From Solanum dulcamara (taxonomy: Eukaryota; Streptophyta; Magnoliopsida; Solanales; Solanaceae), in assembly GCF_947179165.1 (NCBI RefSeq), contig NC_077240.1, positions 48,048,501-48,112,500 of the forward strand: a stretch of DNA of 64,000 nt, written 5' to 3'. The notes beneath the pieces were generated by a model, which was not told the origin of the DNA, did not search any database, and was given only the letters and a program-made list of their open reading frames with translations. Shown piece after piece: positions 11,236-21,878 of the stretch (positions are counted from its first letter, which is position 1; the number at the start of each line of letters is the position of its first letter). The position numbers were made by a program, and so were the translations under genes.

Positions 11236-11970
11236 CTATTCAGCAATCTCTTCTTCATTCTCAAGTTCAACCTCACCTTGAAAGTCTTGGTCATATTCAT
11301 CCTCTGAATGAATAACCCCATATTCATCATCACTATCAGGAGTTGAAGTTTGAGCCTCATTGTTAGTGCATAGGATGTTGGTGACATTTTCAGGTTGCAT
11401 AAAAGGAGCTGGCTGAATATTCAAAGAGGTAAGAGGAAGAGGGTCTTCACAACTAAAATCAGGGCTCCTTATTGGTGTGGTTTGATCTAAGAGTACATAC
11501 TATGAGCAAGAGTTTGAAAACACCTCACCATTGTTATCTTTTCCACATGTATCAGCAGTGGTTGGAGGGGTAGGGGCTGCAGCTTCTTGCTTCTTTACTT
11601 GTTTCTTCTTTCTATCTCTCTTTTTCCGTAGTGTTTTAGAGGTAGCTTGCTGGTTAGAGGTAATAGGACTAGCTGAGAATTCTATACCACTAATGGTTGT
11701 ATTGTCTTTTTGTTTGGAGTTAGAATGTTGCACTTGGTAGGAACTAAGACTAGAGGTTTGATCACTTGAAGTAATCCTGAAACTGCAATCATAATGTTGG
11801 TCATTTTCAACACTTTTAGTGTGATCTACACCTTGACTGTGGTGCTGAATTGATATTAGTTTAGGGGCCACAACTTGCACACTCTTTTCCTTTAGAGTAG
11901 AAGCTGAAATAGGCCCGAAATCGTGCAAATTTTGCTCCAAACCTGTAGTTGCATGTCTTGATCCCTGCAT
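11236..11970 (-). pseudogene. LINE ORF1 C-terminal remnant
   Basis: Two minus-strand frames upstream of ORF2: 11970-11500 (156 codons; Gln/Ser/Thr-rich with a basic KKRDRKKKQVKKQ cluster) and 11424-11236 (62 codons; very acidic, with EVELENEEE). Low-complexity, basic then acidic C-termini are common in plant LINE ORF1 proteins, which bind element RNA. The RNA-binding N-terminal domain is absent, consistent with 5' truncation at about 11976. The assignment rests mainly on position; the residues alone would not prove it. Confidence 0.55.
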
Positions 11971-11976
11971 CTGGGT

Positions 11977-11984
11977 AGCCTTTT
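11977..11984. repeat. right target-site duplication of the LINE
   Basis: AGCCTTTT, the partner of 6455-6462. Joining the two flanks restores continuous LTR sequence of gypsy B. Confidence 0.6.
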
Positions 11985-12183
11985 ATGACAGCCTTGTCGG
12001 CTCACATGTATGTGTATTATGAAATGACCCTATATGTTATGACAACCTTATCGGCTAGTATGTTTTCTTATCTATTGGTACACTATGAGTCGAACAGGAA
12101 ATGAGTTTACTTATAGTTGGTAGGAGTACACGCGTGTGTCTAGTTCGGGCACCCGTCATAGCCTACGGGGTTGGGTTGTGACA
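11985..12183 (+). repeat. right part of gypsy B 5' LTR
   Basis: The LTR resumes after the LINE and ends at GGGTTGTGACA (12183), directly before a tRNA-Met-type primer site. The end closely matches that of element G (59900-59916): both have CGGGCACC..GTCA..G-C-TA-GG.GTTGGGT.TGACA. Confidence 0.85.
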
Positions 12184-12187
12184 AAAG

Positions 12188-12199
12188 TAGTATCAGAGC
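12188..12199 (+). promoter_or_regulatory. primer-binding site of gypsy B (tRNA-Met type)
   Basis: TAGTATCAGAGC, one base off the usual TGGTATCAGAGC, starts 5 bp after the LTR terminus. It would pair with the 3' end of initiator tRNA-Met to start minus-strand synthesis. Confidence 0.85.
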
Positions 12200-12383
12200 A
12201 ATTCGTCCGTGGAATGTCCACAGACTGTGTCTAGTAGAGGCTTGTTTATCAGTGTGTTGTACACCACATCTATAAATAGGAGGCTACAGGACATTTAGGA
12301 TGTTGCTTTCTTTCTTATCGTAAATCATGTGATAGAGCTATATTTTTAGGATGACCCTTCCCTAACCTACCTATATGTTTATA

Positions 12384-13625
12384 ATGATGCCTCCATGGAA
12401 AGCAACCACTACTCAGAAGGGCAAGTCAGCAGCGGGGGAAACCAGTCAGACCCCGAGAGTTACCCGGGCCTGTGCCTAGTCTATGCCAAGGATTATACTT
12501 CAGTCGGCAAGATCTACTACACTGCCACCCCCAGAGGAGGTTAGGGTAACAGCAGCTGCAGATCCTGAATCTCTAGCACAGAAGCCTCCAGTCCCATAGC
12601 ATGGGGCGGATGATAGAGCTATGAGAGGCGCAGTGCAGTTGCTGCCTGGACTAATGGCAGGACATGCTCAGAGGCATGGCCTGGATGATACAAATAGACA
12701 AGATAGCTTGAGGGTCTGTGAATTCCTAGCCTATAATCCCCCAGAGTTTCATGGTTCGAGACTTGTAGAGGACCCACAGGAGCTCACTCGACAGATGCAG
12801 CATATGGTATGAATCATTAGGGCCTCAGAGACTGTGTCGGTTGAATTGGCCTCTTATCAGCTGCGTGACGTGGCCGCTAACTGGCATGAGTCTTGGGAAT
12901 TATCGAGGGATGAGGGTGCTCCTCCAGCTGAATGAGATGAATTTATAGAAGCCTTTCTTGGTCACTTTCTTCCTTCAGAAATAAGATGAGCCAGGGTTGA
13001 TAAATTCTTACAGTTGAAGCAGAACGGTAGGAGTATTCAAGACTACAGCCTCGAGTTTGACTCAATGGCAAGGCATGCCCCCACAGTTGTAGCCGATATG
13101 GCAAATAAGGTGCATTATTACGTGATGGGATTGGACCTTTATTTGGTTGATAGCTTCATGGCCATGGCTTTTCAGCCAGGCAAGGATATTGCCCGGGTAC
13201 AGGCATACGCCCAAGGGGTAGAGGAGTGGAATAGAGGGCGTCAGCCCGACAGAGGTATTGATAGAGGTCAGCCTAAGAGGGCTAGGTCAGTTGGTTATTT
13301 AGGGGAATTTCAAAGTGGGAGGTTCCAGTAGTATGGTAGATATCCCTCCCAACAAGCTCGGAATGCACCTCTATAGTTTCCAGGTGGAATATTTGAGAGC
13401 ACCAGGTATTCGGAGGCTGGTCAAAGCTCCAGAGTTTTAGGTACACAAGTGAACTAGAGTTCTCTACAGTCAAGACCGCCAGCACCCAGGTGTCCCCATT
13501 GTAATAGACTTTATTTTGGGGAATGTTGCTGGACTACAGGTGCCTATTTTTCTTGTGGCCGCCAAGGCCATGTTTTGAGGGAATGTCCACTTAAAGGTAC
13601 TCCAGGTGGTTTAGCCCAGCCAACT
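12384..13625 (+). pseudogene. gypsy B gag (capsid and zinc knuckle), stop-ridden
   Basis: Starts at the ATG pair at 12384 (MMPPWKATTTQKGK). One frame can be followed through in-frame stops to about 13620. It passes the gag capsid block at 12621-13331 (EFLAYNPPEFHGSRLVEDPQ, ASYQLRDVAANWHESW, SIQDYSLEFDSMARHAP), an RG/Q-rich linker, and a good zinc knuckle at about 13545-13588 (CFSCGRQGHVLREC, C-x2-C-x4-H-x4-C). Gag packages element RNA. At least six stops (for example near 12476, 12598, 12810, 12933, 13329) break it, mostly single-base changes. The shared frame shows the decay is mainly point mutation here. Confidence 0.9.
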
Positions 13626-13792
13626 GGGTCTGTTGCGGGTTCTTCCTTTTCTATGGCTATGACCCGATGGGGCGGGGTATGCAGATACCAGCGGGCCGTG
13701 GTAGAGGCCGTGGCAGAGCTTCCAATTTTGGCGGCCCTTCTAATCGCATATATGCCTTGTCCAGTAAAAAGGACCAAGAGGCGTCGTAAAAC

Positions 13793-14563
13793 ATGGTCAC
13801 AAGTACATTATCAATCTTCTCTCAAGATGTATATGTGTTGATGGATCCAGGCTCTACTTTATCATATATATCTCCTTTTGGTTCTAGTAAAATTGGAATG
13901 AAGCTTGAGTTAATAGAATTATTTGAGGTGGCTACACAAGTAGGGGACTCTATTGTGGTAAAACAGGTATATAGACATTGCCCGATAAAGGTATGTAGTC
14001 ATCATACCTCGGATGATTTGATAGAGTTAGATATGACGGAGTTTGATGTTATTATGGGTATGTATTGGTTAGCTTCTTATCATGCCAACGTACACTGTAG
14101 AAACAAAGTGGTCCGGTTCCAGTTCCCAAATGAGCCAGTTGTTGAATGGTTAGGGAACACAATATTACCGAAGGGTAGATTCATTTCATACCTTAAGGCA
14201 AGGAAAATGATTAGAAAGGGGTATATTTATCATCAAGTCTGTGTGCATGATCTGGAAGCAGAGGTGCCAACTCTCCAGTCAGTGCCCATGGTCAATGAAT
14301 ACCCAGATGTGTTCCCAGATAAACTTCCAGGTCTTTCTCCTGAATGGGAGATAGAGTTTACAGTAGACGTGCTACCAGATACTCACCCTATTTCTATCCC
14401 TCCATATAGAATGGCACCTGTGGAGTTAAAGGAGCTAAAGGAGCAGCTGAAAGACTTGCTGGAAAAGGGCTTCATTAGGACCAACACATCACTATGGGGA
14501 GCGTCGATACTGTTTATTCATGATCATAGAAGGAAAATATGGATCATTTGCGGGTGGTACTAG
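13793..14563 (+). pseudogene. gypsy B protease and RT N-terminus; RT palm deleted
   Basis: A 256-codon frame. Residues about 10-30 hold the aspartic protease site (VLMDPGSTLSYISP, the D-P-G form normal in these elements). The Asp-Val-Ile-x-Gly-Met block (DVIMGMYWLASYHA) follows at about 85. The protease-RT linker (NEYPDVFPDKLPGLSPEWEIEF) and the RT start (PPYRMAPVELKELKEQLKDLLEKGFI) end with GASILFIHD. At about 14520-14560 the reading jumps from the first RT finger block straight to the end of the palm (HLRVVLG), so the catalytic region with F-I-D-D is gone. It is frameshifted relative to gag upstream. Confidence 0.9.
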
Positions 14564-14566
14564 GAG

Positions 14567-15527
14567 TACTCTAACACCAAAAATTGTATGCTAAGTTCTC
14601 TAAATGTAAATTTTGGTTGACTTCAGTGGCATTTCTGGGGCATGTTATTGGGACTGATGGTATTTGCACAGTTATGCAGAAGATTAAGGCCATGAAGGCT
14701 TGGCCAACACCTTTAACCCCTATAGAGGTACGTAGCTTTTTAGGGCTAGCTGGATACTACAGGAGGTTCGTAGAAAAGTTTGCTTCTATTTCGGTGCCTT
14801 TAACAAGGCTAACTCAAAAGGCGGCTAAGTTCCAGTGGACTGATGCTTGTGAACGAAACTTCCAGTTGGTAAAGGATAAATTGACTAGGCTTCTATTCTA
14901 ACTATTCCTAATGGACCAAGTGGCTACGTTATCTTTTGTGATTCTTCCAATATTGGGCTAGGATGTGTTTTGATGTAACATGGTAGAGTTATAGCTTACA
15001 CTACCTGACAACTTAGGAAGCACGAAAGGAACTATCCGATACATGATCTGGAATTAGTAGCGGTGATTCATGGCTTAAAAATATGGAGGCACTACTTATA
15101 TGGCATACATGTTGATATTTATATGGACCACAAAAGCCTCCAGTATATTTGTAAACAGAAACAGCTAAATCTATGGCAAAGAAGGTGGGTGGAGTTGCAG
15201 AAGAACTATGACATCGACATATTATACCACCCAGAGAAGGCAAATGTGGTCGCTAATGCACTTAGTCGTAAATCAATGGGTATCTTGGCAGATGTACAAC
15301 CAGAGCAAAAAGAGATAACCCATGATATTTGCCAGCTCGCTAGCCTTAGAGTCCGCTTAGCTGGTTTGGATGATGGCGGGGTTTCTATTCGAGGAGTTGC
15401 TGAATCATTGATCATGGAAGAAATAAAACAATGCCAGTACCAGGACCCTATTCTGACCCAATATAGGGATGTAACTCTCCAAGAGGGAAAGACTCTATTT
15501 GAGATCACGGCTGGTGGAGTACTATGA
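14567..15527 (+). pseudogene. gypsy B RT thumb and RNase H
   Basis: 14584-14901 gives the RT thumb ([58 protein letters not shown]). RNase H follows at about 14905-15290: GYVIFCDSSNIGLGCVLM, a stop, AYTT-QLRKHERNYPIHDLEL, then KIWRHYLYGIHVDIYMDHKSLQ and LYHPEKANVVANALSRKS. The last motif normally reads ADALSR; here the Asp is Asn, which would hurt catalysis. The remainder to 15527 is the linker to integrase. Confidence 0.9.
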
Positions 15528-15529
15528 TA

Positions 15530-16619
15530 TCGAGGTAGAGTCTGTGTACCGAAAGTTGAAGGGCTATGATAGGAAGTACTGGGAGAGGCACACCATGCCC
15601 GTTATTCTATTCATCCGGGGTCAACCAAGATGTATCATGACCTCAGGGGTTTATATTGGTGGTATGGTATGAAGAAAGATATAGCCGAGTTCATAGACCA
15701 ATGCCTGAACTGCTAATAAGTTAAAGTTGAATATCAGAAACTGGGTGGGCTACTACAAGAGATAGAGATTCCAACTTGGAAATAGGAAGCGATTAATATG
15801 GAATTCATTATCGTCTTACCTCGCACTCTCTAGAAGCAGGATTCCATATGGGTTAATGTGGATAGGCTGAAAAAATCAACCCACTTCCTCCCAATCAGGA
15901 CCACATACTCAACTGAGGACTATGAAAAATTGTACATTAAAGAGATAGTATGACTTCATGGAGTTCCCACATCTATTATTTCAAACAGGGGAGCTCAGTT
16001 CACAGCCCACTTTTGGCGGTCATTCCAAGAAGGCTTGGGAACACAGGTAAACCTTAGCATGACATTTCATCCCAGATTGATGGACAGGCTGAGCGCACTA
16101 TCCAAATGCTAGAGGATATGTTACGGGCCTGAATAATTGACTTCAAAGGTAGCTGGGATGATCATGTACCACTTATTGTGTTTGCCTACAATAATAGCTA
16201 TCTCGCCAGCATCTAGATGGCGTCGTATAAGGCTTTATACGGCAGGAAGTGTAGATCACCTTATGATTGGTTCGATGTTGATGAAATGCAACTAATAGGC
16301 CCAAATATGGTCCAACAGGCGGTGGAAAAGGTAAAGCTTATTCGTGAGAGATTATTAGCTGCCCAAAGTCGACAGAAGTCATACGCAGACAATCAACGTC
16401 GACCTTTAGAATTCCAAGTGGGCGAATAGGTGTTTTTGAAAGTGTCACCCATGAAAGGGGTAATGATGTTCGGCAAGAAAGGGAAGTTGAGTCTGAGATA
16501 TATTGGCCCTTACTTGATCCTTTGCCGAATAGGCAAGGTTGCCTATGAGCTAGACTTACCAGTGGACCTGGAGGCAGTACTTCCAGTCTTTCATGTATCA
16601 ATGTTTCGCATGCCTTGAG
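15530..16619 (+). pseudogene. gypsy B integrase, frameshifted; terminal region missing
   Basis: The HHCC zinc domain is at about 15585-15715 (HARYSIHPGSTKMYHDLRG, then ECLNC-type Cys pair QCLNC). The core follows (FIIVLPRT, WVNVDRLKKSTHFLPIRTTYS, LHGVPTSIISNRGAQFTAHFW), a frameshift near 16075, then DGQAERTIQMLEDML, with the catalytic Glu kept. 16217-16618 gives the C-terminus (ALYGRKCRSPYDWFDVDE, QKSYADNQRRPLEFQVGE, FGKKGKLSLRYIGPYLI, VAYELDLPVDL, VFHVSMFRMP). The region normally following (about 80 residues, with a chromodomain in many relatives) is not found; the sequence passes into another LTR near 16690. Confidence 0.9.
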
Positions 16620-16999
16620 AATAGGACACTCGCATAATGCCTTATCCTTATTCTTTTAGGCAAATCCGAGTTCAGCATGTTGATTGGGGGAGGGGTAAAA
16701 ACCTGCGAGAAAATGGTCTCAATAAATTTTTAGGACTCATGTATCGAAAGATAAATTTTTTAAGAAATTGCACAAAATAGTGAGGGGCACGGAAGCTCCA
16801 CGTCGCCTACTTGTTTCCGTTCAGTGTAATTTTTCCTCGAGTAACAATTTGGTCAAAATCTGATTCCCTAAATATTGGCCTATCTGGGAGCGGAGTTAGG
16901 CAAGAATTTTTGTACGAATTCAATTTTTAAGTAAAGACACTTTAGTCATTTCTTAAATTGTTAGTTAATGAACCTGAATGGTTTTAGGGCCTAATTATA

Positions 17000-17013
17000 C
17001 TCTATAAATTATC
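17000..17013 (+). promoter_or_regulatory. TATA box of LTR D1
   Basis: CTCTATAAATTATCC lies about 310 bp into the LTR, upstream of a pyrimidine/adenine-rich leader (17025-17170). Good match to a plant TATA box; use is inferred. Confidence 0.5.
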
Positions 17014-17772
17014 CTAAACCCTTAATTCCATTCATTCTTCTACAATTCACCTACTCAAATATTTCTCTCTCTACAAGAGCTCACAAGGACTCCATTGAAG
17101 ACTTCAAAAACTTAACTCAAGCTCTCCATCAAAACTCTCAAATTCTTCAAAATTCTTTGGTCTTCACAATCAAGGTATGCAGGTAATTGATCCTAGGGTT
17201 CATTCACCCATTGAGCATGATAAATTCTCTATTATTTCTATCAATTAAAGTATGTATTCTTATAGGTTTTATGATCTCTATTTTAATTGCATGAGTTATG
17301 ATTCTAATTATGATTATGAGCCTATTTTGATATAAATAGTTGGTTATTGCATTGAATTGAAGAGTTTTTCAATGAATTTGCCTATATTGATCTTTAGGGT
17401 TCATGTTATAAATTATGGGTATTTTCAATTATACTTCTAATGATATTATCTTTATGAATTATGTATGGGCTAATAAAAAGTATACGATCCTGCATATTTT
17501 TAAGTCAATTTCATGATTTTCAAGTCAATTGATCATGCATTCTTATTTTACCCTAATTTTGCAAGTATGAATTATGATTTTGTATTTCAACTATGATCAT
17601 GAATTATAAGAATATTTTAAATCATGATTTTCATGCAAATTATAGAAAAGATTTCTTAGGGCCCAATGTGGTGACTTAAGGAATGATATGAACTATGTAT
17701 GAACTACGACTATGTAGGTATGTTATGTAGCAAATACTCACATTGCATCTATGTTAAGAAAAATGAGCTACT

Positions 17773-17830
17773 CTATGAAAAATTGTACATTAAAGAGATA
17801 GTATGACTTCATGGAGTTCCCACATCTATT
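17773..17830 (+). other. 58-bp exact copy of gypsy B integrase sequence inside LTR D1
   Basis: These 58 bp are identical to 15920-15977 in the integrase core of element B, in the same orientation, 1853 bp away. The solo LTR of the same family at 42665 has no such segment at the matching place (after AATGAGCTA), so it is an insertion. See findings. Confidence 0.9.
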
Positions 17831-19102
17831 TTATGTTCACTACGATTTCCATGCGGTGTATGTATTCTGTGGGATTTGACTTAGCACCGAATGGTCTTGA
17901 GGTGGGGTCCTACCAAAATCCTTAGTAGCAACCGCATGTCTTTTAAACTACGTGCCACCGTAGGTTGCCTTTATGGCCAAGCTAGTGGATCCACAAATCG
18001 CATATGTACATTACCAATCTAGTGGGGTAAAGTCTACGTTAGCAAGTAGATTCCCCTTTTTCCGGTGTAGGGATAACATCAGAATTCTATGTTATAGATC
18101 GCATGGTCTTACTACTTGTTATGGTTCCTATCCCACATATGTATGGTATCGTATGTATTTTATGATCTAAATTGTGCTTTCAAATGCTTTGATTTTTATG
18201 ACTCTCTCACCAATATAATTATCTCATCTTATAATGTATTTTACTTGACCATTGCATTTCATTATTTATGTTGTATGTCATGCCCTCATACTTAGTACAT
18301 TCAAATGTACTAATGCATAATTTTTTGCTACATTGTCTTATAATGTAGCGGTTGAGGTTTAGGATCATATCCATCCACGTGGCTAGTTAAGCTTTCTTAT
18401 CCGGCGAAGTTGTAGTGAGTCCTCATTTATCGGAGACTAGTTATTAAGTTTGTTATTTTTTCCAAAGACTTTTGTTATATTTCATTTTGAGGGTGAGCTA
18501 GCAATATGTCTTAGCCCCCGCCCATGTTCATGAGTAGAGGCATCTAGTTGGATAAATATTTTGAGTCTATGCTATCAAGTTATATTCTTCATTTAGTATC
18601 TATGGTTTAGACTCCCTTATGCTGTTTCCACTTTTACTTTACCTTATATATGCTTATGATATCAACAAGAGACTTGGTTGGAGCCCTTCGAATTTTGATC
18701 TTTATGTTACGATAAGTCCTAGGTCGAGTCGTGACATATGGATAGAGTTGTTTAAGTTCTCAAAGGTTGGTGAGTCCTCATTCATCAGGGACATAGCTTT
18801 TCCTTCATATTTCTACTTTGACATTCTCTTATATTTCAAGTTATATAGGAGCTTGTCCTAAGCCCCCATCAAAGTTAGTAGAGAGGCATTTTTATATGTT
18901 GACGTTGATGTAAGTCTATTTTGGACATTGATTTATGTATTTCTATTCCGTAGACTTACTTTTAAGTTGATTATTATGCTTATCTAGTTATGTTTAGTTC
19001 ACCTCATGTATGCTTAATGATATGTCAGAGGCTGTATTGGGATCCTTCAGTTTCCCGATTGCCGTGTCACGGCTATGTCCTAGGTTTTGGTCATGACAAA
19101 CT

Positions 19103-19114
19103 TGGTATCATAGC
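19103..19114 (+). promoter_or_regulatory. primer-binding site of gypsy D1
   Basis: TGGTATCATAGC, one mismatch from the tRNA-Met-type site, 4 bp after the LTR end. Confidence 0.85.
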
Positions 19115-19316
19115 ACAAGGTTTAAGAACTCCTAGGGTGTCCAACATGCTATGTCAAGTAAACTTTTATTCATCATTGTGAAGCGCATTCCATATATGAA
19201 TAGAAGGCTATAAGGCATTTTAGGAAATTTTCACTTCCTTCATGGTCTATGTCGTGTGATAGAGTATGCTCTAAGACATCTTTTCCCTAATGATTGTCCT
19301 TTGCAATTTTTCAGAA

Positions 19317-19880
19317 ATGCCTCTAAGAAAAGTACCTATTCAAAGAGAGTTCAATGTTAACGAGACAAAGTTCCTCTAGTCCCTCAAGACAATGGTTCCC
19401 TACCCAACCAAGTGATAAGCACGGAGATTCGAACTTCTTTTACCATGCTATACCAAGGAGTGGCCAACTAAGGAGTTTCGGTTCCTCCTAGTGCTCCAAC
19501 TAGGCTTCTAGAATGAGGGACTTTTCAAAAATGAACCCTCTAGAGTTCCATGGTATGAAAGTGGATGAGGAACCCTAATAATTCATTGATGAGGTGTATA
19601 ATATGGTGAGTATTATGGGGTGACTTTGGATGAGAAATCGGAGTTGGCAACCAACAAACTCAAGAGTGTTGCTCAAGTTTGGTACACTCAATGGAAGTTG
19701 GGGAGAGATTATGAAGTTCCTATTAAGTGGGAAGTCTTCAAGTTTTCTTTCATTGATCATTTTTTCCCTCTTGAGCTATGAGAGTCTAAGGTGTTAGAGT
19801 TCATCAATCTTCGACAAGGAAACATGTGTATGAGGACTATTCCCTCAAATTCAAGACCTTCCTATGGTTTGTAGGACTTC
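19317..19880 (+). pseudogene. gypsy D1 gag N-terminus
   Basis: From the ATG at 19317 (MPLRKVP) the plus strand reads, through stops and shifts, as gag. At about 19510-19560: RDFSKMNPLEFHGMKVDEEP. Then FIDEVYNMVSIMGVTLDEKSELA, KLKSVAQVWYTQWK and SFIDHFFPLEL, ending near EFINLRQGNM at about 19830. This is the retrotransposon gag capsid region. Homology ends by 19880, long before a zinc knuckle, protease or pol, so D1 is cut here. It lies in the expected place after LTR and primer site. Confidence 0.85.
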
Positions 19881-19949
19881 CTACAACACATAGGTTGTAT
19901 TGTGGGAACTGGCACCAGTAGATTTTTCTGTAACCTTTTTCTCATTTCA

Positions 19950-21857
19950 ATATTCTAACTTTTGGGTTCTTACACATATATCAGGATCGTACCACAAAAC
20001 ATGTGAAAGTGAGTTTCAGTGCAATGCATGCCATTATCGACATTCGAATGATAACATATACACAACCTAAAATAGGTAACCGGCCACACCATACTCTTAG
20101 AGCATAGGAAACTATCCTATAATCTTATTGGTCCACAACCAAGGCCTAACATATTCAACAATAATACCATGTCATCATAACCACAACTCAAGAAACAAGG
20201 GAATATACGAACAATTCCACAATAGAAAGGGGGTAACTCATGGATCTCAGCCTTAACCCACATATACTACTCAAGCGAACACCAAATGCACCTAGAGTCG
20301 ACTCATGGATATACAAGCAACTAATGTTCCATAGCCTAATTTGAGATATGGATTAGTAAAACTCATTCTAAGGAACTTAGATCACGACATTATCTTAAGG
20401 CCCCAAACATCAACTCCGAAGAGGATAATAACATCAATCAATCCATAAGCAAGGAATTCTAAACCTAGACTATGGAATTCACAACACTAAAATAGCAAGA
20501 GGGTCTTAAGGGAATCAAGAAAATAAGAATAGGAAAATAATCCTAAGCTCGTCACATACATTCCTAACTCATATGCCATTTATACTAAACCTTATGTTGT
20601 AGAGAAAAATCTAAAAGAAAGTAGGTCGTAGCCTACCTTAAGTCGATCGCGTGTACTCCAAAATCCACAAAATGAAAGCCTTACCTTTTGAAACACCTCC
20701 AATCACTGCCATACTAAGAAATAAGTGATTGTCAATATGGACCTTTTGACCCAAATCCTAATAATTGAAGACTGGTACAAAACAAGCTCAAAATAGTTTT
20801 ATGGGACGCACTCTAAAAATCCCAAAGTTATCATTGTCAAAAGGTTCCAAATAGCTCACGTAACTTGTCCCTTGAAAATAGGCATAAACAGAGCTCGAAA
20901 ACAAGCCTAAATTGGTCATGCAATGAAGAATTAACAAAATCACCATTGAAAGGAAATAAGAGGTCTTGAGGAAAAGAAAGTACCTCTTAAATGAGCCAAC
21001 AATGCTATCCCAATTATCCCAATACAAAGTCTTGACAATTCCCAACAAATGTCACCAATAATAAACTTAATGAAGCTAAAATGAAAAAAATATCGCTGCT
21101 TCAAATTCACAAACAAGAATGAATGAAAGGAAGGGAAACCAATAATTAAATATTTATTAAGGCTATACCGGCAACCCCGACTTCATAGGTACGATGGTGC
21201 AGGTGCAAAAAACCTCCGCTGATGCATATGTCAACTGGCTAACCAACTTTGTAGGAGCATCTTTGGCTCCATAAGCATGATGTTGCAAGTGCAAACAAGG
21301 CCCATAGGAGCGATGCTTGTCATCTTGGTCAGCAATGAGGGAGTGATCCTCCCCTCGTAGGATTAAAGATCCTAGGTCTCCTCCATATCTTAAAAATTCA
21401 TTCGAGGTCCCACCAATATGAATCAAATATGCTATCCAATCATAAATGACATTTCGGGTTCCACAGAACTGTAAAACTTTCAATGGAGGTTGTCTCAATG
21501 AAGAGGACGTCCCAAACCCAAGCAACATTTTAGCCATAAGACATAGGGTTTCTCAAAAAGTATCTTGAAGCCTCACGACCCAAACAAAACATCCTACTAG
21601 ACAAAAATCAAAATTTTGGAGCTAATGGAATCATCAAAATTCCATTTTGAGGTCCTATACTTGATGTTGTGACTGAAGTTAATCTTTTATTCCTCAAAAG
21701 TTCCAAAACACAAAAACTCATAGGAAACCAAATGAATGACTAGGTGACTCAACTGTCAATCCTAGCAAGTCATAAATGACTTAGGTTTGCTATAAGAAAG
21801 TCAAAATGCTAAAATTACTGAGAAAGGGAGGAAATCACATGGAGGGTCAAGATAACA
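19950..21857 (-). repeat. 3' LTR of gypsy remnant E (minus; left end approximate)
   Basis: On the minus strand it begins at 21857 with TGTTATCTTGACCCTCCATG, very like LTR A (TGTTATAATGACCCTCCAGG), and is preceded by ATAGTGAA, the counterpart of the A-family polypurine site. A block at 20600-20660 (AGTAGGTCGTAGCCTACC) matches LTR A near 1390 and the LTR near 38890. The left terminus is not resolvable; 19880-19950 shows nothing I recognise. Frames at 20788-21048 and 21163-21537 (minus) are LTR sequence. Confidence 0.6.
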
Positions 21858-21878
21858 TTCACTATTAAAAGGGCTTTC

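Larger units (their letters stand above)
6463..11976 (-). mobile_element. non-LTR retrotransposon (LINE, L1-like), 5' truncated
   Basis: A 5.5-kb minus-strand element in the L1 order: ORF1 remnant (11970-11236), endonuclease (11057-10500), RT (9948-8315), zinc-finger domain and RNase H (8233-about 7010), 3' UTR and a short A tail, visible as T's at 6459-6466. It is flanked by AGCCTTTT on both sides, as expected for target-primed reverse transcription, and sits inside the 5' LTR of gypsy B. The 5' end lies inside ORF1, so it is modestly truncated. The several frame breaks mean it is dead. Confidence 0.85.
16690..19098 (+). repeat. 5' LTR of gypsy D1 (left end approximate)
   Basis: The right end is firm: TCATGACA at 19098 followed by a primer site. 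The left end is not; integrase homology fades by about 16680 and no clean TG start is visible. The LTR shares its layout and many blocks with the solo LTR at 41535-43666 (leader with CTCAAATTCTTC-type text after the TATA box, a Met-rich AT leader, a GTGAGCTAG...CCCCCATCAAAG block, and the terminus). It contains a foreign 58-bp segment at 17773-17830. Confidence 0.65.
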
